A stretch of DNA of 64,000 bases, from assembly GCF_022288725.1 (NCBI RefSeq), contig NZ_JAKNTA010000007.1, forward strand, positions 1 through 64,000, written 5' to 3'. The notes under the pieces are model-generated. The model had not been told where the DNA came from, searched no databases, and saw nothing but the letters and a program-made list of their open reading frames with translations. The stretch comes from Kitasatospora sp. A2-31 (GTDB taxonomy: Bacteria > Actinomycetota > Actinomycetes > Streptomycetales > Streptomycetaceae). The translations under genes were made by a program, and so were the position numbers. Of the stretch, positions 40,732 to 52,655 are shown piece after piece. Position 1 is the first letter of the stretch. Each line of letters begins with the position of its first letter.

Positions 40732-41382
40732 TCACCAGCCTCGTGCACGCCACTCTGGCAGGTGCGGGCGCTCGACGCCCAGCGTGGTGTCGTTACCGTG
40801 GCCCGGGTACACCCAGGTCTCATCCGGGAGGACGTCGAACACCTTGGCCTCCAGGTCGCCCATCAGCGAGGCGAACTCCTCTGGGGTTGTTGTCCGTCCA
40901 GGACCGCCCGGGAACAGGCAGTCGCCGGTGAAGACGTGCGGGTGGCCCTGCGGGTCGTCGTAGACCAGCACGATCGCCCCCGGGGTGTGGCCGACCAGGT
41001 GCCGGACGGTCAGCTCCACCTGGCCGACCCGCAGCCGGTCGCCGTCGGCCAGCCGCAGCTCGGTCGGGACGTCGATGCCCTCGGCGTCGTGCTCGCCCGC
41101 CGCGGTCCGGGCGCCGGTGGTGGCGACCACCTCGGCGAGCGCGCCCCAGTGGTCGTGGTGGCGGTGCGTGGTGACCACGGTGGCGAGGTCGTCGCCGACG
41201 GTCTCCAGCAGGACGGGCGCATCGGCCGCGGCGTCGATCAGCAGCTGCTCGTCGGTGGCCCGGCAGCGCAGCAGGTACGCGTTGTTGTCGTACGGGCCGA
41301 CGGCCACCTTGGTGATGATCAGGTGGGCCAGCTCGCGCACGTCCGGCGGTCCGCCGACCTTGACCGCTCCGTGGTACGTCAT
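40732..41382 (-). CDS. MBL-fold hydrolase, host/element chimera
   Basis: A 216-aa glyoxalase-II-like MBL hydrolase. The metal-site motif THRHHDHWG is at about residue 72, with HTPG (about 132), TGDCLFPGG (about 152) and YPGHGNDTTLG (about 193). Residues to about FPGG come from the chromosome. The last 60 residues are encoded by the mobile element (40732-40914) and replace the native end left at 15457-15642. The frame and all metal-ligand motifs are intact, so the enzyme should be functional. ATG at 41382. Confidence 0.93.
   Translation of the reverse strand: MTYHGAVKVGGPPDVRELAHLIITKVAVGPYDNNAYLLRCRATDEQLLIDAAADAPVLLETVGDDLATVVTTHRHHDHWGALAEVVATTGARTAAGEHDAEGIDVPTELRLADGDRLRVGQVELTVRHLVGHTPGAIVLVYDDPQGHPHVFTGDCLFPGGPGRTTTPEEFASLMGDLEAKVFDVLPDETWVYPGHGNDTTLGVERPHLPEWRARGW
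40904..40914. other. attR core of the integrated element
   Basis: CCGCCCGGGAA, differing by one base from the attL core. Rightwards begins host MBL sequence; leftwards is element sequence that is coding for the replacement MBL C-terminus. Predicted attB joins the 15610-15642 flank to the 40915 flank. Confidence 0.7.
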
Positions 41383-41427
41383 CCGTCCGCTCCTCGCTCT
41401 GTCGGTCCTGGGATCATCCTCGCGCGG

Positions 41428-42162
41428 TCAGCCCAGCGGGGGAAGCTGGGGGAGCGCCGCGTCGGGGGTGCGGCGCAGGCCGTCGCCGTCGGAGCGGCCG
41501 GAGAGCCAGGCGAGCAGCGCCCGGACCGGCCCCTCGACCGTCAGCGACGGCGTGCCGGTGCCGATCACGCCGCGGTCCTGCGTGTCGTCGGCGACCAGCT
41601 CGACGGCGGGCAGGTCGGCGCCGGCCAGTCGCGCGGAGAGCTTGCGGAACTCGGTGACCGCGAACAGCTCCGGCCAGTGCGCGGGGGTGTAGCCGGCGTC
41701 CAGGTCCACGTGGTGGTACTCGACCTCGGCGAGGCGCTTCCAGGGGATGTCGGAGGCCGGGAAGACGTAGCCGGTGCGGTGGCGGACCTCGGCCGTCCAG
41801 GCCTCGGCGGGCAGCAGGGCGGCGGCGGCCGCGAAGCGCTCGTCCGACGCGCGCAGGTCGGCCAGCTGGACGTCCACCGGGCGCGGCGCGCCGTCCTCGA
41901 TGCCCCGGTCGCGCGCCTCGCTGCTGGGGTACTGCGGGATGTCGGTGCCGGTGCGGGCGCCCTCCAGGAGGTTGACCAGGGAGTCGGCGTTGCGGGCGAC
42001 GTGCGCCAGTACGTGGCCCCTGGTCCAGCCGGGGAGCGCGGAGGGCTCGGCGACGGCCTCGGGCTTCAGCCCGGAGACGGTGTGCAGCAGGTGCCGGGTG
42101 CCCTCCTCGACCAGGCTCAGCCGGTCGGCGGCGAGGGCGGCTGCGGTCTGCGGGTCGGTCAT
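41428..42162 (-). CDS. Maleylpyruvate isomerase/DinB-fold protein, probably mycothiol-dependent
   Basis: A 244-aa protein of the actinobacterial mycothiol-dependent maleylpyruvate isomerase N-domain group. Helical bundle with GWTRGHVLAHVARNADSLVNL (about 46), and EVEYHHVDLDAGY (about 148) giving metal-binding His residues. C-terminal MDMPI-C-like domain with VEGPVRALLAWLSGR. Acts in the cytosol; substrate not known. 46 bp downstream of the MBL gene start and possibly in one transcript with it. Confidence 0.85.
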   Translation of the reverse strand: MTDPQTAAALAADRLSLVEEGTRHLLHTVSGLKPEAVAEPSALPGWTRGHVLAHVARNADSLVNLLEGARTGTDIPQYPSSEARDRGIEDGAPRPVDVQLADLRASDERFAAAAALLPAEAWTAEVRHRTGYVFPASDIPWKRLAEVEYHHVDLDAGYTPAHWPELFAVTEFRKLSARLAGADLPAVELVADDTQDRGVIGTGTPSLTVEGPVRALLAWLSGRSDGDGLRRTPDAALPQLPPLG

Positions 42163-42428
42163 CGAATCGGCCTTCCGGTCAAGGCGGGGCGTTGCCCGCG
42201 GGGGCTCCGCTCGTTCACCAGGTGACGCTATCGCCGATCCGGGCGCTGAGCAGGTGCTTTCCGGGACCGGGCGCGGACGGCCGGGGCCGGGCCTTCACTC
42301 GTTCGGGTGGACTCCGCTTGACGAGCTCGATAATCGAACGCCTGAGCTATAGGCTGGCTGCCGCATCCTGGAAAGAAGAACACCTCTCACCGCAAGCCGT
42401 CTCGCCCCGGAGAAAGGCGCCAGAAGCA

Positions 42429-45329
<2,901 letters not shown>

Positions 45330-45361
45330 CCGGCCCGACACTGCCGGCAGCCCTTCCGGCA

Positions 45362-45400
45362 CCGCACCCGGCCGTCCCGCCACGGGACGGCCGGGTGCGG
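45362..45400. terminator. Terminator after uvrA
   Basis: A perfect 18-bp stem (45362-45379 with 45383-45400) closing on a CCA loop, 32 bp after the uvrA stop. Confidence 0.85.
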
Positions 45401-45448
45401 CGCATAGACTGCCGCTGACCGCCCCCACCCTTCGAGGAGCAGCCACCG

Positions 45449-45901
45449 ATGTCCGAGGCCCCCGAGAGCCCCGCCGCCTCCCGTCGCACCGTGCTCTGCG
45501 GTGCCGCCGCCGTCCTGGCCGCCGGGGGCACGGTCGCCCTGTCCGGCTGCGCCTCCGGCGGCTCCGCCACCACCGCGAAGGCCTCGGCCCCCGCCACGCC
45601 CAAGGAGCCGGTGGTGGTCGGCCCCGCCGCGGACGTGCCGGTGGGCGGCGGCAAGGTCTACCGCGAGAAGAAGATCGTCGTCACCCAGCCGTCCGCCGGC
45701 CAGTACGAGGCCTTCAGCGCGGTCTGCACCCACGCCGGGTGCGTGGTCGACAAGGTCGAGGACCAGCTGATCAAGTGCCCGTGCCACGGCAGTTCGTTCA
45801 ACATGTCCACCGGCGCCCGCGTCGAGGGCCCGGCCATCAAGCCGCTGCCCGAGTACCAGGTGGCCGTCGACGGCGGCAACCTCAAGGTGACCCCGGTCTG
45901 A
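45449..45901 (+). CDS. Rieske [2Fe-2S] lipoprotein
   Basis: A 150-aa exported Rieske protein. Twin-arginine signal (SRRTVLCGAAAVLAAGG) with a lipobox LSGC at about residue 33, so probably Tat-exported and lipid-anchored outside the membrane. Cluster ligands CTHAGC (about 93) and CPCHGSSF (about 111) are complete. Electron-transfer partner unknown. ATG at 45449 follows GAGGAG. Confidence 0.93.
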   Translation: MSEAPESPAASRRTVLCGAAAVLAAGGTVALSGCASGGSATTAKASAPATPKEPVVVGPAADVPVGGGKVYREKKIVVTQPSAGQYEAFSAVCTHAGCVVDKVEDQLIKCPCHGSSFNMSTGARVEGPAIKPLPEYQVAVDGGNLKVTPV

Positions 45902-46119
45902 GCGGCCGCGCCCATCACGGGGTCGCCTCGGCACCCCGCCTCGCCGCCCCACCCCCGTCGGGGCGGCGAGACCTCCTGCACGGGCTGCACGGCTCCATCG
46001 TGCGGTGGCGGGGCCGTGCAGCGACAGGCTTTTCGGTCCAGGCTTAAAACCCCTGCTGGACGGCGCGCGGCGGGGAGCGCGAGACTTCCGACAGCGGCGG
46101 AGGCATGGGAGGGACTTCG

Positions 46120-47127
46120 GTGCTGCGGATCCACTTCACGGCCGACGACCTGGCGCGGACGAGAACGGTCTCCACGGTCGGGGCGGCGGCCGAGACCGGC
46201 CACGCGCTGACGCTGCTGACCTGTCCGAACGTCCCCGCGGTCTTCCACCCGTGGCGCCAGGGCCTGCGGGGTCGGCTGGACGCCTCGTTGAGCCGCCGGT
46301 TGCGCCCGCTCGCCTCGCTGTTACCGCACAGCGGGCCGGGCCTCGACCTGATCGCCCTGACCGGCACCGAGCCGACCATCGAGTCCGGCGTCGACCGCCT
46401 GCTGAGCACCTCCGACACCGTGCTGCGCCTGGAGTTGGAGCACCTGTCGCTGCCCGGGGCCGCCCCGGGCTGGCTGCGGGCGCTGGCGGACGGCGACCAG
46501 GAGGCCCGGCGCGTCCTCGCCGACTCGCTGGACGCCTGCTACCGCGCGGCGGTGCAGCCCCACTGGCAGCGGATGCGCGGGCAACTGGACGCCGTCCGGG
46601 CCGACTGGGCGCGCACCGTGCTGGAGGGCGGCATCGAGCGGCTGCTGGAGGCCGTCTCCCCGACACTGGTCCGGTGGGAGGCCCCCGTGCTGAAGGTCCG
46701 CTTCCACCGGGAGGTGGACGTCCGCCTGAACGGCCGCGGACTGGTCCTGGTGCCGACGGTGTTCCTGGTCGGCCGTGCGGAACTGCTGACCGACGTCGCC
46801 GACGAGAGCGCATCGCCGGTCCTGGCCGTGCCCGCCCTCGCGGACCCGCTCGCCGCGGCCGCGTTCTGGGGGGACGGCGAGCCCGATCGCAGGCCCCTCG
46901 GCGCGCTGCTCGGCCGGACCAGGGCCGCCGCCCTGGGCGTGGTCGCGGAGGGCTGCAGCACCGGCGAACTGGCCCGCCGGCTCAACATCTCGGCCGCGGC
47001 GGCGAGCCAGCACGCGGGCGTCCTGCGCGAGGCGAACCTGATCACCACCCGGCGCCGCGGCGGCGCCGTCCTGCACTCGATCACCCCGCTCGGCACGGAC
47101 CTGCTCAACCGGGGAGGCGGCCGGTGA
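46120..47127 (+). CDS. ArsR-type HTH transcriptional regulator
   Basis: A 335-aa regulator of the large streptomycete family with an N-terminal unknown domain (LRIHFTADDLARTRTVST) and a C-terminal winged HTH (GRTRAAALGVVAEGCSTGELARRLNISAAAASQHAGVLREANLITTRRRGGAVLHSIT). I chose GTG 46120 since the family begins MLRIHFT and GGAGGG lies upstream; ATG 46105 is the alternative. Target genes unknown. Confidence 0.82.
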   Translation: MLRIHFTADDLARTRTVSTVGAAAETGHALTLLTCPNVPAVFHPWRQGLRGRLDASLSRRLRPLASLLPHSGPGLDLIALTGTEPTIESGVDRLLSTSDTVLRLELEHLSLPGAAPGWLRALADGDQEARRVLADSLDACYRAAVQPHWQRMRGQLDAVRADWARTVLEGGIERLLEAVSPTLVRWEAPVLKVRFHREVDVRLNGRGLVLVPTVFLVGRAELLTDVADESASPVLAVPALADPLAAAAFWGDGEPDRRPLGALLGRTRAAALGVVAEGCSTGELARRLNISAAAASQHAGVLREANLITTRRRGGAVLHSITPLGTDLLNRGGGR

Positions 47128-47226
47128 CCGCCCGAACCCCGGCCGCCCAGCGGGCCACCCGCCGGGCCACCGCCCGAGCTGCGGACCGGCCCACGGGGCG
47201 CCCCGCGGACTGGGTACGGTGGACCC

Positions 47227-49401
47227 ATGGCTGACCCGTCCACCTACCGCCCGGCGCCCGGCGCGATCCCGACGTCGCCGGGGGTCTACAAGTTCCGCGA
47301 CGCCCACGGGCGGGTCATCTACGTCGGCAAGGCCAAGAGCCTGCGCCCCCGGCTGTCGTCCTACTTCCAGGACCTCGCCGGGCTGCACCCGCGCACCGCG
47401 ACGATGGTCACCACCGCGGCCTCGGTGGAGTGGACGGTGGTCGCCACCGAGGTCGAGGCGCTCCAGCTGGAGTACTCCTGGATCAAGGAGTTCGACCCCC
47501 GTTTCAACGTCAAGTACCGCGACGACAAGAGCTATCCGGAGCTCGCGGTCACCCTCAACGAGGAGTACCCGCGGGTCCAGGTGATGCGCGGGGCGCACAA
47601 GAAGGGCGTGCGCTACTTCGGCCCCTACGGCCACGCCTGGGCGATCCGCGAGACGGTCGACCTGCTGCTGCGCGTCTTCCCCGTCCGCACCTGTTCCAAC
47701 GGAGTCTTCAAGCGTGCCCGGCAGGTCGGCCGGCCCTGCCTGCTCGGCTACATCGGCAAGTGCGCCGCACCCTGCGTCGACAAGGTCTCGGCGGACGAAC
47801 ACCGGGCGCTGGCCGAGGACTTCTGCGACTTCATGGCCGGCCGCACCGGCAACTACCTGCGCCGGCTGGAAGAGCAGATGCAGGAGGCCGCCGCGGAGAT
47901 GGAGTACGAGCGGGCCGCCCGGCTGCGCGACGACATCGGGGCGCTCAAGCGCGCGATGGAGAAGAACGCGATCGTCCTCGCCGACGCCACCGACGCCGAC
48001 CTGCTCGCCGTCGCCGAGGACGAACTCGAGGCGGCGGTCCAGATCTTCCACGTCCGCGGCGGCCGGGTCCGCGGCCAGCGCGGCTGGGTCACCGACAAGG
48101 TCGAGGACGTCGACACCGCCGGCCTGGTCGAGCACGCCCTGCAGCAGCTCTACGGCGGTGCCAGCGCGGAGGAGCGCAGCGAGTCCGTCCCGCGCGAGGT
48201 GCTGGTGCCCGCGCTGCCCGAGCCGGTCGAGCCGGTCCGCGACTGGCTGTCCGGCCTGCGGGGCAGCCAGGTCGACCTGCGCGTCCCGCAGCGCGGCGAC
48301 AAGAAGGACCTGATGGCCACCGTGCAGCGCAACGCCCAGCAGGCGCTGGCGCTGCACAAGACCAAGCGCGCCTCCGACCTCACCACCCGCAGCCGCGCCC
48401 TCCAGGAGATCGCCGACGCCCTGGAGCTGGACTCCGTCCCGCTGCGCATCGAGTGCTTCGACATCTCGCACCTCCAGGGCGAGGACGTGGTCGCCTCGAT
48501 GGTGGTCTTCGAGGACGGCCTGGCCCGCAAGAGCGAGTACCGCCGGTTCCAGATCAAGGGCTTCGAGGGCCAGGACGACGTCCGCTCGATGCACGAGGTG
48601 ATCAGCCGGCGGTTCCGCCGCTACCTGCAGGAGCGCGAGGAGACGGGGGAGTGGGCCGTCCCCGAGGCCGACGACCCGGTCGCCCCGCACGCCCCGGACG
48701 CCCCGGACGCCCCGGACGCCCCGGACGCCCCGGTCGGCCCGGTCGGCCCGGTGGGCGCGGACCGGTCCGGGCCGGACGGCGCCGAGGCCCCGGCCGGCCC
48801 GATCGACCCCGACACCGGCCGCCCGCGCCGCTTCGCCTACCCGCCGCAGCTGCTCGTCGTCGACGGCGGTCAGCCGCAGGTCGCCGCCGCCAGGCGCGCC
48901 CTGGACGAGCTGGGCATCGACGACGTCGCCCTCTGCGGCCTGGCCAAGCGCCTGGAGGAGGTGTGGCTGCCCGGCGAGGACGACCCGGTGGTCCTGCCGC
49001 GCAGCAGCGAGGGCCTCTACCTGCTCCAGCGGGTCCGCGACGAGGCCCACCGGTTCGCGATCGCCTACCAGCGCAACAAGCGTTCCAAGCGACTCACCGC
49101 CGGGGAACTGGACTCCGTCCCCGGCCTCGGCGAGACTCGCCGCCAGGCACTGCTCAAGCACTTCGGCTCGCTGAAGAAGCTCCGGGCGGCCACCGTCGAC
49201 GAACTCTGCGCCGTCCCCGGCATCGGACGCCGGACGGCGGAGACTGTTGCGGCAGCGTTGTCGTCCCGTACACCCGCGGCACCCGCGGTGAACACCGCCA
49301 CCGGCGAGATCATCGATGACGGCGCGGACGCGACCGGCCCCGCCGGCGACGCCGCGGCCGGCGCAGCGCCCCAGACCGCACCATCCCAGGAGACGCCATG
49401 A
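47227..49401 (+). CDS. uvrC: Excinuclease ABC subunit UvrC
   Basis: Dual-incision nuclease of nucleotide excision repair, 724 aa. GIY-YIG-type N-domain (GVYKFRDAHGRVIYVGKAKSLRPRL), Cys cluster (CSNGVFKRARQVGRPCLLGYIGKCAAPC), UVR motif at about 215-250, the RNase-H-like half with IECFDISHLQGED (about 413) and LLVVDGGQPQV (about 540), and C-terminal HhH repeats (VPGLGETRRQALLKHFGSLKKL; VPGIGRRTAETV). An Ala/Pro/Asp/Val insertion sits at about 480-525. Starts the uvrC-rapZ-yvcK-whiA cluster. Confidence 0.97.
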   Translation: MADPSTYRPAPGAIPTSPGVYKFRDAHGRVIYVGKAKSLRPRLSSYFQDLAGLHPRTATMVTTAASVEWTVVATEVEALQLEYSWIKEFDPRFNVKYRDDKSYPELAVTLNEEYPRVQVMRGAHKKGVRYFGPYGHAWAIRETVDLLLRVFPVRTCSNGVFKRARQVGRPCLLGYIGKCAAPCVDKVSADEHRALAEDFCDFMAGRTGNYLRRLEEQMQEAAAEMEYERAARLRDDIGALKRAMEKNAIVLADATDADLLAVAEDELEAAVQIFHVRGGRVRGQRGWVTDKVEDVDTAGLVEHALQQLYGGASAEERSESVPREVLVPALPEPVEPVRDWLSGLRGSQVDLRVPQRGDKKDLMATVQRNAQQALALHKTKRASDLTTRSRALQEIADALELDSVPLRIECFDISHLQGEDVVASMVVFEDGLARKSEYRRFQIKGFEGQDDVRSMHEVISRRFRRYLQEREETGEWAVPEADDPVAPHAPDAPDAPDAPDAPVGPVGPVGADRSGPDGAEAPAGPIDPDTGRPRRFAYPPQLLVVDGGQPQVAAARRALDELGIDDVALCGLAKRLEEVWLPGEDDPVVLPRSSEGLYLLQRVRDEAHRFAIAYQRNKRSKRLTAGELDSVPGLGETRRQALLKHFGSLKKLRAATVDELCAVPGIGRRTAETVAAALSSRTPAAPAVNTATGEIIDDGADATGPAGDAAAGAAPQTAPSQETP
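48691..48735 (+). repeat. 9-bp tandem repeat inside uvrC
   Basis: Four perfect copies of GCCCCGGAC (48691-48726), with a fifth near-copy, encode repeated APD triplets in a loop of UvrC. It keeps frame and probably varies between strains. Confidence 0.85.
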
Positions 49402-49519
49402 CGGCCGACGCCGCCCGTCAGCCGGCGCGCCCCGGGCTCACTCGCCCGAGTGAGCAGGGGAAGCGTGCCCGCGCGACGCGCGTTCTCCTCAGCAGAACCA
49501 CCGAGAGCGGGGAACCGAA

Positions 49520-50428
49520 GTGAGCATGTCCGACGATGGGGGCACCCGGCCGATGGCCGGCGAGGAGAACGCCCCGGAGCTGGTGATCATCTCCGGTATG
49601 TCCGGAGCCGGCCGGTCCACCGCCGCCAAGTGCCTGGAGGACCTGGGCTGGTTCGTGGTGGACAACCTGCCGCCGGCCCTGATCCCGACCATGGTGGACC
49701 TCGGCGCCCGCTCCCAGGGCAACGTGGCCCGGATCGGCGTCGTGGTGGACGTCCGTGGCCGGCAGTTCTTCGACGACCTGCTCACCTCCCTGGACGAGCT
49801 GGAGAAGCGCGGCGTCCGGCTCCGGGTCGTCTTCCTGGACTCCTCCGACGACGCGCTGGTCCGCCGCTTCGAGAACGTCCGCCGCCCGCACCCGCTGCAG
49901 GCCGACGGCCGGATCGTCGACGGCATCGCCCAGGAGCGCGACCTGCTGCGCGAGCTGCGCGGCGAGGCCGACCTGGTGATCGACACCTCCAACCTCAACG
50001 TGCACCAGCTGCGGGCCAAGCTCGACGCCCAGTTCGCCGATCACGACGAACCCGAGCTGCGCGCCACGGTGATGTCCTTCGGCTTCAAGTACGGTCTTCC
50101 GGTCGACGCCGACCTCGTGGTGGACTGTCGCTTCCTGCCGAACCCGCACTGGGTCCCCGAGCTGCGAGCCCGTACCGGCACCGACGCCGACGTCGCCGAC
50201 TACGTGTTCCAGCAGCCCGGGGCCAACGAGTTCCTCGACGGCTACGCGGAGCTGCTGCGCATCGTCGCCGAGGGGTACCGGCGCGAGGGGAAGCGCTACA
50301 TGACGCTTGCCGTAGGCTGCACCGGTGGAAAGCACCGCAGCGTCGCGATGTCCGAGCGCCTGACCAAGCGCCTCATCGCCGACGGTGTGGAAACGGTGCT
50401 GGTCCACCGTGACATGGGACGGGAGTAG
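49520..50428 (+). CDS. rapZ: RNase adapter RapZ (YvcJ-type nucleotide-binding protein)
   Basis: A 302-aa P-loop protein. Walker A ISGMSGAGRSTAAK is at about residue 27, VDNLPPAL at about 52, a conserved FKYGLPVDADLVVDCRFLPNPHW at about 193, and GCTGGKHRSVAMSE at about 270. In E. coli it guides sRNA decay; in actinobacteria it is found next to yvcK and whiA. GTG 49520 or ATG 49526 are both possible starts. Confidence 0.93.
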   Translation: MSMSDDGGTRPMAGEENAPELVIISGMSGAGRSTAAKCLEDLGWFVVDNLPPALIPTMVDLGARSQGNVARIGVVVDVRGRQFFDDLLTSLDELEKRGVRLRVVFLDSSDDALVRRFENVRRPHPLQADGRIVDGIAQERDLLRELRGEADLVIDTSNLNVHQLRAKLDAQFADHDEPELRATVMSFGFKYGLPVDADLVVDCRFLPNPHWVPELRARTGTDADVADYVFQQPGANEFLDGYAELLRIVAEGYRREGKRYMTLAVGCTGGKHRSVAMSERLTKRLIADGVETVLVHRDMGRE

Positions 50429-50493
50429 CCGCCGCACCCCTGCCGGGCCGCCGGTGGAGGCCGGCGGCCGGCAAGTTGGAACGCGAGGTGGGT

Positions 50494-51624
50494 GTGACGG
50501 GATACGTGCCCGGGCGGCAGCTGCAGAACAGGACCGCCGACCGGACGGGGGTCCCGCCGCGAGCCACGGCGCCCAGCCGGGCGCGCACCGGGCCGGTCCG
50601 CACCAGCCAGAGCCGTGCCAGCCAGGCACCCCGCCCCAACCAGGCCCCCCGGATCACCGCCCTCGGCGGCGGCCAGGGCCTGTCCGCCTCGCTCTCCGCA
50701 CTGCGCCGGCTCACCACCGATCTCACCGCGGTCGTCACGGTGGCCGACGACGGCGGCTCCAGCGGCCGGCTGCGCGCGGAGCTCGGCGTGCTGCCCCCGG
50801 GCGACCTGCGCAAGGCGCTGGCCGCGCTCTGCGGCGACGACGACTGGGGCCGGACGTGGTCCGAGGTGATCCAGCAGCGCTTCACCGGCACCGGTGACCT
50901 GGGCGGCCACGCCGTCGGAAACCTGCTGATCGTCGCGCTCTGGGAGAAGCTGGGGGACCCGGTCGCCGCACTGGACTGGGTGGGGCGACTGCTCAACGTC
51001 CAGGGCCGGGTGCTGCCGATGTCGGCGGTCCCGCTGGACATCGAGGCGGTCGTCCGGGGCCACGACCCGGCCAACCCCTCCGAGCTGTCCGCCGTCCGCG
51101 GCCAGGCCAGCGTCGCGGTGACGCCCGGCACCGTGCAGTCGATCCGGCTGCTGCCGGACGAGCCGCCGGCCGTCCCGGAGGCCGTCACCGCCGTCCGCGA
51201 GGCGGACTGGGTGGTCCTCGGCCCCGGCTCCTGGTTCACCAGCGTGCTGCCGCACCTGCTGGTGCCCGAGCTGGCCAAGGCGCTCACCGAGACCCGCGCC
51301 CGCCGTCTGCTCACCCTGAACCTCGCCCCGCAGCCCGGCGAGACGGAGGGCTTCACCCCGCAGCGCCATCTGGAGGTCATCGCCGACCACGCCCCGGACC
51401 TCGCGGTGGATGCGATCCTGGTGGACGAGCGCGCCGTCTCCGGCGGCGCCTTCGGCCAGGCGGACCTGGCCGGTCTGGAGAAGGCCGCGGGGCGGATGGG
51501 CGCCGCCCTGGTGCTCGGCCGGGTCGCCCGCGCGGACGGCACCCCGCGACACGACCCGGAGCTCTTGGCCGCCGCGTACGACCGGATTTTCCGGACACAT
51601 GGAAGGATCGGGCCATGGCGATGA
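50494..51624 (+). CDS. yvcK: YvcK-family protein (gluconeogenesis factor type)
   Basis: A 376-aa CofD-like-fold protein. ALGGGQGLSASLSALRRL (about 50) and the VTVADDGGSSGRLR motif (about 80) bind the UDP-sugar nucleotide in this family. LGPGSWFTSVLPHLL is at about 245. Homologues control carbon flow to cell wall synthesis. GTG at 50494 has GAGG at good distance; an in-frame TTG at 50476 is less likely. Overlaps whiA by 10 bp. Confidence 0.92.
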   Translation: MTGYVPGRQLQNRTADRTGVPPRATAPSRARTGPVRTSQSRASQAPRPNQAPRITALGGGQGLSASLSALRRLTTDLTAVVTVADDGGSSGRLRAELGVLPPGDLRKALAALCGDDDWGRTWSEVIQQRFTGTGDLGGHAVGNLLIVALWEKLGDPVAALDWVGRLLNVQGRVLPMSAVPLDIEAVVRGHDPANPSELSAVRGQASVAVTPGTVQSIRLLPDEPPAVPEAVTAVREADWVVLGPGSWFTSVLPHLLVPELAKALTETRARRLLTLNLAPQPGETEGFTPQRHLEVIADHAPDLAVDAILVDERAVSGGAFGQADLAGLEKAAGRMGAALVLGRVARADGTPRHDPELLAAAYDRIFRTHGRIGPWR

Positions 51625-52595
51625 CTCCAGCGGTGAAGGACGAAATCAGCCGGCTCCCGGTCACCCGGGCGTGCTGCCGCAAGGCGGAGGTGTCGGCGAT
51701 CCTGCGATTCGCGGGCGGGCTGCACATCGTGAGCGGCCGCATCGTGATCGAGGCGGAGCTCGACACCGGAGCCGCGGCCCGGCGGCTGCGCAAGGACCTC
51801 CTGGAGATCTTCGGGCACTCCTCCGACCTCGTCGTGATGGCCCCCGGCGGCCTGCGCCGCGGCAGCCGCTACGTGGTCCGGGTGGTCAAGGACGGCGAGC
51901 TCCTCGCCCGCCAGACCGGGCTGGTCGACGGCCGCGGCCGACCGATCCGGGGGCTGCCCCCGGCCGTGGTCTCCGGGGCGACCTGCGACGCCGAGGCCGC
52001 CTGGCGCGGAGCCTTCCTGGCCCACGGTTCGCTCACCGAGCCCGGCCGCTCGTCCTCCCTGGAGATCACCTGCCCCGGCTCCGAGGCCGCCCTGGCGCTG
52101 GTCGGCGCCGCCCGCCGGCTGGGCATCCCGGCCAAGGCCCGCGAGGTGCGCGGCGTGGACCGGGTGGTGATCCGCGACGGCGACGCCATCGGCGCGCTGC
52201 TGACCCGGCTCGGCGCCCACGAGTCGGTGCTGGCCTGGGAGGAGCGCCGGATGCGGCGCGAGGTCCGCGCCACCGCCAACCGCCTGGCCAACTTCGACGA
52301 CGCCAACCTGCGCCGCTCCGCCCGCGCCGCGGTGGCGGCCGGCGCTCGGGTGCAGCGCGCGCTGGAGATCCTCGGCGACGAGGTGCCCGAGCACCTGGCC
52401 GCCGCCGGCCAGCTGCGGATGCAGCACAAGCAGGCCTCGCTGGAGGAACTGGGCGCGCTGGCCGACCCGCCGCTCACCAAGGACGCGGTGGCCGGCCGGA
52501 TCCGCCGCCTGCTGGCGATGGCCGACAAGCGTGCCTCCGAGCTGGGGCTGCCCAGCACCGAGGCCAATCTGACCGACGAGATGGCGCTCAACTGA
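51615..52595 (+). CDS. whiA: Sporulation transcription factor WhiA
   Basis: A 326-aa regulator that together with WhiB starts sporulation septation in streptomycetes. The N-domain is related to LAGLIDADG homing endonucleases (RRGSRYVVRVVKDGELLARQTGL; AWRGAFLAHGSLTEPG). The C-terminal HTH is SLEELGALADPPLTKDAVAGRIRRLLAMADKRA. ATG at 51615 lies within the yvcK end. Confidence 0.97.
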   Translation: MAMTPAVKDEISRLPVTRACCRKAEVSAILRFAGGLHIVSGRIVIEAELDTGAAARRLRKDLLEIFGHSSDLVVMAPGGLRRGSRYVVRVVKDGELLARQTGLVDGRGRPIRGLPPAVVSGATCDAEAAWRGAFLAHGSLTEPGRSSSLEITCPGSEAALALVGAARRLGIPAKAREVRGVDRVVIRDGDAIGALLTRLGAHESVLAWEERRMRREVRATANRLANFDDANLRRSARAAVAAGARVQRALEILGDEVPEHLAAAGQLRMQHKQASLEELGALADPPLTKDAVAGRIRRLLAMADKRASELGLPSTEANLTDEMALN

Positions 52596-52615
52596 CGCCC
52601 GCGCGCAGTCGCGGC

Positions 52616-52655
52616 GAACGGCCGGTGTCCCGGGTGTCCGGGGCGCCGGCCGTTC
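52616..52655. terminator. Hairpin after whiA
   Basis: GAACGGCCGG (52616-52625) pairs with CCGGCCGTTC (52646-52655) across a 20-nt loop that itself can pair. It ends the whiA operon. Confidence 0.6.

Larger units (their letters stand above)
15638..40914. mobile_element. AICE-like integrative and conjugative element with a serine integrase (about 25.3 kb)
   Basis: Bounded by short matching cores inside an MBL-fold gene. It carries integrase, repressor, excisionase-like HTH, replication-type gene with iterons, tyrosine recombinase, TraB/FtsK-type DNA translocase, Spd-like membrane proteins, a GntR/KorSA-type regulator and a GIY-YIG protein. A single FtsK-like translocase and no type IV secretion set is the actinomycete double-strand DNA transfer pattern. 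The element restores its target gene by supplying a new 3' end. Boundaries are inferred from the core match and the gene split. Confidence 0.85.
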
